From NCBI GenBank assembly GCA_934234005.1, contig CAKQHC010000043.1, positions 1 through 11,839 of the forward strand: 11,839 nucleotides of DNA. The letters are read 5' to 3'. A program made the translations under genes and the position numbers. Source of the DNA: an uncultured Methanomassiliicoccales archaeon. GTDB lineage: Archaea > Thermoplasmatota > Thermoplasmata > Methanomassiliicoccales > Methanomethylophilaceae. Positions 7,057 to 11,839 of this stretch are shown one piece after another. The notes beneath the pieces were generated by a model that saw only the letters and a list, made by a program, of their open reading frames with translations, searched no databases and had not been told where the DNA came from. Each line of letters starts with the position of its first letter. Position 1 is the stretch's first letter.

Positions 7057-7080
7057 CCGGGCCCAGCCCGGTTTTTCTTC
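7057..7080 (+). terminator. hairpin + T-tract terminator of porGDAB
   Basis: A perfect 6-bp GC stem (CCGGGC at 7057-7062 with GCCCGG at 7066-7071) with a 3-nt loop is followed directly by TTTTTCTTC. It lies 10 bp after the porB stop. The T-tract alone would suffice for archaeal RNA polymerase; the hairpin makes the site look like an intrinsic terminator. Confidence 0.8.
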
Positions 7081-7154
7081 AATTTTAAATTGTATTGCTG
7101 TAACTGATATTCAAGACGGCCGATTGGATAAATGCGGTATTACAACAAATTAAA

Positions 7155-8066
7155 TCAGCACAACATCATGCTGATGACAGACATCAACATATATCCCATC
7201 ACGGCGTTTTCGGAGTTCAGCGTACCGATTTCGTTTCCAAGCAGTTTTCTGTGACGTTTCATCTTGGAATCCATTGCGGATCTTATGTCGAGCAGTCTGC
7301 GGACTTCCCTGATGTCGAAACCTGTGTTGGACAATACATCATGCGATCCGGCACTGAGTTTAAGAAATTCAACATTATGCGGATGTACATCTTCGTAATC
7401 AATCAGTTTTCTGAGTCTTTCCGCTTCCTGACGGTCTGTGAATCTGAACAGCCATTTCCTGTCGTAACGGATTTTGCATGCAGACAGAATCTTTCCGTTA
7501 TGTTTCAGTTCCTGCATCTGTGCATTGCGCGTAGAACTGTATGATACGGGGAACGGGGTAATAGACAGCAGATATTCTTCTCCGGACGCGTTTAACCCTC
7601 TGTCATTCGCATCGGTGTAAAAGATTCTGTCGGTTACTATCGTGCAGTCGCAACCTTTCAGTTTTTTGTATACTTGGTCGCTGCCTATGTTTTCGCAACC
7701 GAACGGCATCATACCGTATGGATTTCCGTCGGAATTGCAGAGAACTGCAATATTCATGCGGGGTCTGATGTCGTAGCAATCGTATATGTCTGTAAAACCC
7801 GGTTTACCGCCGTAATGACCTATGTATTCCATGGCAAGGCCGTGACCGTTTTTCATCAGTTTGGAAAATTTATTGATGCCTGAAACATTCTTTCCTACTT
7901 TTTCCAGAACCGTTTCGGTTTCCGGCAGGCCCATATCGGACAGGCCTGCATCGGATAAGGATCTGATTTTCGCCATTTCAAAAAGGATGTCCGCTTCATC
8001 TGGAAAACACTGATTCAGAGCATCTTTCAGTTCCATATACGGGCATATGGGTTTGAGGTAATACAA
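7155..8066 (-). CDS. shortened, diverged IS4/IS1634-type DDE transposase-like protein
   Basis: The 303-residue protein is not a textbook match, but its layout follows IS4/IS1634-type transposases. The helical N-terminus (about 12-70) has ALNQCFPDEADILFEMAKIR and LPETETVLEKVGK, like the region before the first catalytic Asp. It is followed by PRMNIAVLCNSDGNPYGMMP (102-121), a conserved SD (129-130), and TIVTDRIFYTDANDRGL (142-158), the second-Asp block with Asp146. Where the first Asp (D-x-T-S) is expected there is MEYIGHY, with Glu80. No convincing final Y-R-E-K block is visible. It is much shorter than the usual 400-550 residues, so it is probably inactive or repurposed. The start is uncertain: TTG 8066 has no Shine-Dalgarno sequence, and ATG at 8036 is an alternative. 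It follows mvk by 7 bp like an operon gene, and I found no terminal inverted repeats. Family assignment is by motif recall only. Confidence 0.55.
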   Translation of the reverse strand: MYYLKPICPYMELKDALNQCFPDEADILFEMAKIRSLSDAGLSDMGLPETETVLEKVGKNVSGINKFSKLMKNGHGLAMEYIGHYGGKPGFTDIYDCYDIRPRMNIAVLCNSDGNPYGMMPFGCENIGSDQVYKKLKGCDCTIVTDRIFYTDANDRGLNASGEEYLLSITPFPVSYSSTRNAQMQELKHNGKILSACKIRYDRKWLFRFTDRQEAERLRKLIDYEDVHPHNVEFLKLSAGSHDVLSNTGFDIREVRRLLDIRSAMDSKMKRHRKLLGNEIGTLNSENAVMGYMLMSVISMMLC

Positions 8067-8073
8067 TATTCGG

Positions 8074-9051
8074 TCAATACATTTCGGGAATGTCCATGAC
8101 AGGATCTTCCGGATCGTCTGTCTCTATGCGTACGCCTTCGACACCGGTTCTGACAATATACGGGGTTCCGCCTCTGGTTTTGATTGCTTCCGCAGTTTTT
8201 TCCGGTTTATCGGTGAGCGCAACCATACATCCTCCTCCGCCGGAGCCTGTAAGTTTTGCGCCGTACGAATAAGGCAAGGCGGCATTGACAAGTTTGTTGA
8301 GCTCTCTGCACGAGACGCCCAGGATGGAAAGAAGCTTATGGTCTTTGGTCATGAGTTCTCCGAGATCCGTCCAGTCGTTGCGTCTTATGGCGTTGTATCC
8401 CTGGAGTGTCACGGCGGCAATCTCGTCAATGATATCTTTGGCGAAACCGCTGTGTTGCATGAATCTTCTTACTTTGTCCACCTGGGGTCCGGTGGGTGCC
8501 CTTATTCCGGTGTTTCCGATGACAAAGGTCATATCCGGAACTTTTAGATCCGACACGCTCCACGTTCTTCCGCCGCGGGACACGGTCCACAGATGACTGT
8601 CGTCGGTACCGGGTATGTTTACTCCGATACCGCGTCCGTGGACGCATGCCGAGGCATCCATGGGGCTGCCGTTTCCTTGGGCAAACAGTTCCGCACCGTA
8701 TGCTTCCAATGCCAATTCTTCTTCGGTTGTGTTGTTGTTGCGGTCTTTACGCAGTGCCAACGCAACCGCGGCGGATAATGCCGCAGAGGAACCCATACCC
8801 GATCCCGGGGGAATCTGACTCATGCTTCTGTAGTCATAATATTGGGTCGTGTTGCGGGTAAGATATCTGAAATGGGGCTGCCTGTTAAAGGATGAAGCAT
8901 CCCCGTTCAGAGTGTTGCGGTCGCTGCGTCTGATGCTGCAGGTGAACCTTCTGTCGACTGCCAATACCACGGCAGGTTTTCCGTATACCACGGAATGTTC
9001 TCCGAGAATCACGAATTTTCCCGGAGCCGAAGCGGTCACCCATTCGTTCAT
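8074..9051 (-). CDS. mvk: mevalonate kinase (GHMP kinase family)
   Basis: A 325-residue cytoplasmic kinase that phosphorylates mevalonate with ATP in the pathway to archaeal isoprenoid lipids. The three GHMP motifs are clear: motif 1 APGKFVILGEHSVVYGKPA (9-27, with Lys12 and the mevalonate-kinase-type GEHSVVYG), motif 2 PPGSGMGSSAALSAA (81-95, the ATP phosphate loop), and motif 3 LTGSGGGGCMVAL near residues 282-294. The catalytic Asp is probably Asp132 in NGSPMDAS, a variant of the usual G-x-P-S-x-x-D segment. The length is normal for archaeal Mvk. The ATG lies 6 bp after the upstream stop with no good Shine-Dalgarno sequence, so translation probably depends on coupling. Other GHMP kinases, such as mevalonate-3-kinase of some Thermoplasmata, are possible but motif 1 argues for the 5-kinase. 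Confidence 0.93.
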   Translation of the reverse strand: MNEWVTASAPGKFVILGEHSVVYGKPAVVLAVDRRFTCSIRRSDRNTLNGDASSFNRQPHFRYLTRNTTQYYDYRSMSQIPPGSGMGSSAALSAAVALALRKDRNNNTTEEELALEAYGAELFAQGNGSPMDASACVHGRGIGVNIPGTDDSHLWTVSRGGRTWSVSDLKVPDMTFVIGNTGIRAPTGPQVDKVRRFMQHSGFAKDIIDEIAAVTLQGYNAIRRNDWTDLGELMTKDHKLLSILGVSCRELNKLVNAALPYSYGAKLTGSGGGGCMVALTDKPEKTAEAIKTRGGTPYIVRTGVEGVRIETDDPEDPVMDIPEMY

Positions 9052-9057
9052 GTGTAT

Positions 9058-9579
9058 TCACTGCAGACCGTATTTGCGCATGGCTTCGTGGATGGAATCG
9101 TTGGGATTGCGCATATCCAGTTTAGGCTGTGCGATATACCACCAGCCTTCTTCTGCCGCTTCCAGCCTTTTGTCGAACATCTCTTCGTCTTCTCCCTCTT
9201 CTTGTTTGAGGGACATCAGAGCTTTGTGCATCTCTCCGAGGAGATCGACTCCGTACTTTTTGTTGACGAGAGACATGCCGATATAACTGTCAAGGCACAT
9301 GGACAGGTCCTCTGCCGTAGCAGGATCGACGCATTCCATGACGATGTCGAATGCGGAGTTGACAGCCATCTTGAAAATCATCTGTCTGATTGCTTCTTCC
9401 GGGAGGTCGGCATCGTTTTCGGTAATAGTCTGTATCATCTCATTGTAGAAGAGATCTGTAAGTGCGGACGTGCGGTTGGGATTTTTTCCGAACAACTGTT
9501 TGGCCATTGCTTCTTTGGGGTCTTCTTCGGGTTCGTCTCCGCCGAAAAGCGCTGCATTGGGGTCAATTTCATCAGACAT
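9058..9579 (-). CDS. acidic helical protein of unknown function in the mvk operon
   Basis: I do not recognise this 173-residue protein. It is acidic, predicted mostly helical, and has no signal peptide, membrane segment or metal-binding cluster. The N-terminus (1-40) looks disordered, with DEPEEDPKEAMAKQLFG. A helical core (about 45-110) contains SAFDIVMECVDPATAEDLSM. A charged EEGEDEEMFDKRLEAAEEG stretch leads to a Trp pair and a C-terminal PKLDMRNPNDSIHEAMRKYG tail. The start is well supported: GGAG at the end of the aminotransferase gene lies 9 nt before the ATG. It sits 6 bp after the aminotransferase and 6 bp before mvk, so coexpression is nearly certain. Any link to isoprenoid or amino acid metabolism rests only on position. 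Base and codon use look like its neighbours. Confidence 0.85.
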   Translation of the reverse strand: MSDEIDPNAALFGGDEPEEDPKEAMAKQLFGKNPNRTSALTDLFYNEMIQTITENDADLPEEAIRQMIFKMAVNSAFDIVMECVDPATAEDLSMCLDSYIGMSLVNKKYGVDLLGEMHKALMSLKQEEGEDEEMFDKRLEAAEEGWWYIAQPKLDMRNPNDSIHEAMRKYGLQ

Positions 9580-9585
9580 GTGTGT

Positions 9586-10710
9586 TCACTCCAGTTTCTT
9601 GATTACGTCTGTCAATATATCCATTCCCGCATTTATTTTGTCTTCCGATGCGGCATACGAGAATCTGAGATGTTTTTCTCCGTATTTGCCGAAAGCCGAT
9701 CCCGGGGTACAGATGAGTCCGGCTTTTATGCATTTCATGGCAAGTTCTTCGGACTTTATGTTTTGTTCGTATGACGGAAATGCATAGAATGCTCCTTTCG
9801 GAGGTTCAATGGAGAATCCGGGAATTTCGTTAAGGCGTTTCGTGATGAGATCGCGTCTGTTCCTGTATACCTTTCTGGCATTTTCAAGATACGGATCGAT
9901 GTTCGGCAATGCATCAAGGATGCCGTACATGGCAGGCATGTTGGGGCTGGCGCATACATGATACTGCATCTTAATCAAACTGTCCATGACGTTTTCGGAT
10001 GCACACAGAAATCCCATTCTCCATCCCGTGACAGCCATCATTTTGGAGAATCCGCTGGCAACTACTGCCGTATCGAGTTGATTCATAAACGAGATGTGTT
10101 TTCCTTCGTAGATGAACGGTTCGTATACTTCGTCGGAGAGTATTGTAATGTTGCGGTCGCGTGCCAAATCGCACAATGCTTTGTAAGTTTCGCCGTTCAG
10201 GACACCGCCTGTAGGATTGGAAGGGGTGGTGACAACAATCATTACGGTTTCCGGACGTATTTTTGATTTAATATCCTCTATATCCGGTTGAAAATCACCT
10301 TCAGTGAGTTTGTATTCCGTATATGTTCCGCCGCAGAGTTCTGCATGCGGACCGTATATGACAAAACCGGGACTTGGTACGAGCACATTATCGCCCGGGT
10401 CTATCATAGACATCATGATTTCAAGGAGTGCGGAAGATCCGGACGGCGTAATCATGATATTTGAACCGGTGATAGGTCCATATTTGGAGAATCTTTTCGC
10501 AACGGCATCCCTGAGTTGCGGGATTCCGGCCGTAGGTCCGTATTTGTTCAGACCCATTTGGGCAGCGCGACACATACCGTCCACGGCCTCTTTGGGAGGT
10601 GCGAGATCAGGTTCGCCCAATCCTAGATTGATGGAATCTGGCCCGGCAAGGTCAAACATCTTTCTGATGCCCGACATAGGTATGCTTGCAATTCTCTGCG
10701 ATACTTTCAT
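9586..10710 (-). CDS. class I/II PLP-dependent aminotransferase (aspartate-aminotransferase-like)
   Basis: A 374-residue fold-type I aminotransferase. Visible residues: GLGEPDL (30-36), YGPTAG (57-62), the PLP phosphate-binding SGSSALL (90-96), SNPTGG with Asn165, DEVYEPFIYEG with Asp193 and Tyr196, the Schiff-base Lys223 in SGFSKMMAVTGWRMG, Arg231, and a substrate-carboxylate Arg in HLRFSYA near the C-terminus. The length suits the Igamma subgroup that includes archaeal aspartate, alanine and aromatic aminotransferases, so the amino donor cannot be fixed from sequence. It transfers an amino group to a 2-oxoacid in the cytoplasm. The ATG at 10710 lies about 25 bp from a TATA box with no Shine-Dalgarno sequence, so the mRNA is probably leaderless. 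It is the first of four tightly spaced genes that continue into mvk. Confidence 0.93.
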   Translation of the reverse strand: MKVSQRIASIPMSGIRKMFDLAGPDSINLGLGEPDLAPPKEAVDGMCRAAQMGLNKYGPTAGIPQLRDAVAKRFSKYGPITGSNIMITPSGSSALLEIMMSMIDPGDNVLVPSPGFVIYGPHAELCGGTYTEYKLTEGDFQPDIEDIKSKIRPETVMIVVTTPSNPTGGVLNGETYKALCDLARDRNITILSDEVYEPFIYEGKHISFMNQLDTAVVASGFSKMMAVTGWRMGFLCASENVMDSLIKMQYHVCASPNMPAMYGILDALPNIDPYLENARKVYRNRRDLITKRLNEIPGFSIEPPKGAFYAFPSYEQNIKSEELAMKCIKAGLICTPGSAFGKYGEKHLRFSYAASEDKINAGMDILTDVIKKLE

Positions 10711-10730
10711 GAGACGACGATTATCGGTTT

Positions 10731-10739
10731 ATGATATAT
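10731..10739 (-). promoter_or_regulatory. TATA box of the aminotransferase-mvk operon
   Basis: ATATATCAT on the minus strand, centred about 25 bp upstream of the aminotransferase ATG. At the usual archaeal spacing, transcription would begin at or within a few bases of the start codon. That agrees with the lack of a Shine-Dalgarno sequence and points to a leaderless mRNA. Confidence 0.55.
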
Positions 10740-10890
10740 GGGTTGTTATTGTTTTTAACAAAGGTAGATTGTGTTACAATCCAAGATTCTTATGAATGAA
10801 GCAGTTCTCGATTTATTCCTTTAATGAAATCTGGTAGGGGGCGAACACACAATTTGTATTCTTAGCATGAAAAGTATTTGCACTTGCATT

Positions 10891-10904
10891 AAAACTAACT
10901 AAAA
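10891..10904 (-). terminator. T-rich terminator candidate after the AAA-ATPase-like gene
   Basis: TTTTAGTTAGTTTT on the minus strand, 25 bp past the stop codon at 10930. Archaeal RNA polymerase often terminates at T-runs without a hairpin. The rest of the 219-bp gap up to the aminotransferase (10711-10929) contains its promoter and no credible gene. Confidence 0.35.
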
Positions 10905-10929
10905 GCTATGTCGTGAGATGTTCGATATG

Positions 10930-11839
10930 TCATGGGCAGATAACGGTCTCAATGATTGTTTTTGGAATCTTTCCCCAGAATGCCAGACCTATGAGAATGA
11001 CCTTTCCGTGCATGTTTGCGTAGTATTTTCTGTCGTGGATCTGCTTCACGGCATTCTCCGCACAGACTTCCAAATCTTCTTCATTGTTCGCTTTCTTCAG
11101 TTCAATGATGATCGGAACGATATTTTCTTTCTTGGGGATCAGAATTATGTCAACTCTTCCGTTTCCGTATTCGGTTTCCGTCCTTACTTCGTAGGACGGA
11201 ATCATTTCGTACAGTATTGTCATCAGAACGGCTTCGTAATGCAGTTCGGTTGTCAGATTGTAGTAACTTCCGACGGACAGGATCTTTCCGAGTTCTTTCG
11301 TCATGGTCTCGGCATCGCCCTCAGATACCGCGCGGTTAAACATAACAAAAGCATTTTTGTTCAAAGGCATTGTCTTCCGTGCCATTGTCTTAACAATCTT
11401 CATAACCTCATTATTAGGGACAGAAACCGCAAACATTTCATCCCCGGCAGGTACGGCTTTGAGGTACCCGGACATGACCATAAGGCTGTACAGAGACTCG
11501 TCATCTGCACTCAATTCGGAATATACAAGAGCTGCTTCCAAATACGTATTGGCAGACTTACCTTCGATTAACGAAAGAATCTCGGAGAAATTGTCCGTGT
11601 CGGTTCTTTCGAGAAGCCATCTTATCGGTTTATCGGATCCTGAATTTACCCAATACTGCTTGGGAATAAAATGATTGGATACATAATTCATGATGCTGAA
11701 CGGATTGTATACTTCTGCGTTTCCGAATCTGTATCCGTCGTACCATTCTTTGGCTTCGGCAAACTTCTCCGGATGTCCGTAATATGCGAACAGATCCTTG
11801 ATTTCGGCTTCCGTGAAGCCGAATCTCTCGTCGCTTCCG
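10930..11839 (-). CDS. AAA-ATPase-like / PD-(D/E)XK nuclease-fold protein (N-terminal part outside window)
   Basis: The frame is open through the right edge, so the start and the ATPase P-loop lie beyond the window; the Met at 11691 is internal. The visible 302 residues begin with the end of the AAA-ATPase-like domain, recognisable from FTEAEI, EWYDGYRFG, VYNPFSIMNYV and YWVNSGS. A helical linker follows, then a C-terminal nuclease-fold domain: YEVRTETEYGNGRVDIILI, with Asp181 and IIELKK containing Glu197 and Lys199 (numbered from the Met at 11691), the D...ExK signature. AVKQIHDRKYY then completes the usual pattern. This two-domain family (often called DUF1703 or AAA-ATPase-like with PDDEXK_9) is frequent in gut bacteria and archaea, often in several copies, and its role is not established; defence or mobile-element links have been suggested. 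The stop is TGA. Domain assignment is firm; function is unknown. Confidence 0.9.
   Translation of the reverse strand, partial: GSDERFGFTEAEIKDLFAYYGHPEKFAEAKEWYDGYRFGNAEVYNPFSIMNYVSNHFIPKQYWVNSGSDKPIRWLLERTDTDNFSEILSLIEGKSANTYLEAALVYSELSADDESLYSLMVMSGYLKAVPAGDEMFAVSVPNNEVMKIVKTMARKTMPLNKNAFVMFNRAVSEGDAETMTKELGKILSVGSYYNLTTELHYEAVLMTILYEMIPSYEVRTETEYGNGRVDIILIPKKENIVPIIIELKKANNEEDLEVCAENAVKQIHDRKYYANMHGKVILIGLAFWGKIPKTIIETVICP

Noticed and set aside
4771-7082. Minus-strand open frames of 377 and 310 codons opposite porA and porB
   Set aside because: They are antisense shadows of strongly conserved POR subunits and have no domain features, Shine-Dalgarno sequence or promoter of their own.
7080-7092. 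AT palindrome CAATTTTAAATTG after the por terminator
   Set aside because: Low-complexity AT symmetry of this length is common by chance, and it is not placed at a promoter I can identify.
7155-8066. An intact insertion sequence around the transposase-like gene
   Set aside because: The gene is 7 bp from mvk, and I could find no terminal inverted repeats or target duplication on either side.
10711-10929. A tRNA or small RNA gene in the 219-bp gap
   Set aside because: No cloverleaf-type arms or T-loop consensus were visible; the gap is explained by a terminator candidate and a promoter.
10918-11571. Plus-strand frame of 217 codons opposite the AAA-ATPase-like gene
   Set aside because: It is antisense to a gene with clear WYDGYRFG and D...ExK motifs. 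The translation looks like shadow sequence.
1-11839. CRISPR array, tandem repeats or integrase attachment sites
   Set aside because: No regularly spaced repeats, integrase gene or tRNA-anchored duplications were seen on reading both strands.

Overview
The window reads as chromosomal DNA of a methanogenic archaeon, most likely of the order Methanomassiliicoccales (Thermoplasmata). The evidence is an archaeal four-subunit pyruvate:ferredoxin oxidoreductase (porGDAB), an archaeal-type mevalonate kinase, TATA boxes about 25-40 bp from start codons with almost no 5' leader, and a CBS-ParB protein. None of the 12 visible stop codons is TAG (11 TGA, 1 TAA), as expected where UAG is reserved for pyrrolysine. 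The lineage is inferred from gene content and style, not from a marker gene.

Left part (1-3746): a 5'-truncated CBS + ParB-like protein on the plus strand converges, 12 bp apart, on a leftward pair. The pair is ppsA (phosphoenolpyruvate synthase) followed 49 bp later by an unrecognised zinc-ribbon/two-transmembrane protein, with a small GC hairpin between them.

Centre (3747-7080): a 355-bp divergent promoter region separates ppsA from rightward porG-porD-porA-porB. The por genes overlap or nearly touch and end at a clear hairpin plus T-tract terminator. Together the two units would turn acetyl-CoA + CO2 into pyruvate (POR) and pyruvate into PEP (PpsA), the entry to gluconeogenesis and biosynthesis in an autotroph-like methanogen. 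Two inverted repeats in the divergent region are candidate regulatory elements.

Right part (7155-10710): a leftward, tightly packed unit of four genes. In transcription order they are a class I/II PLP aminotransferase (near-leaderless promoter), a 173-residue acidic protein of unknown function, mevalonate kinase (isoprenoid lipid synthesis), and a 303-residue protein that looks like a shortened, diverged IS4/IS1634-type DDE transposase with a doubtful active site. Gaps between genes are 6, 6 and 7 bp.

Far right (10930-11839): the 3' part of a leftward AAA-ATPase-like/PD-(D/E)XK nuclease-fold protein, cut by the window edge. The 219-bp gap before the aminotransferase holds a T-rich terminator candidate and the aminotransferase promoter. 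I saw no tRNA, rRNA, CRISPR array or intact insertion sequence.
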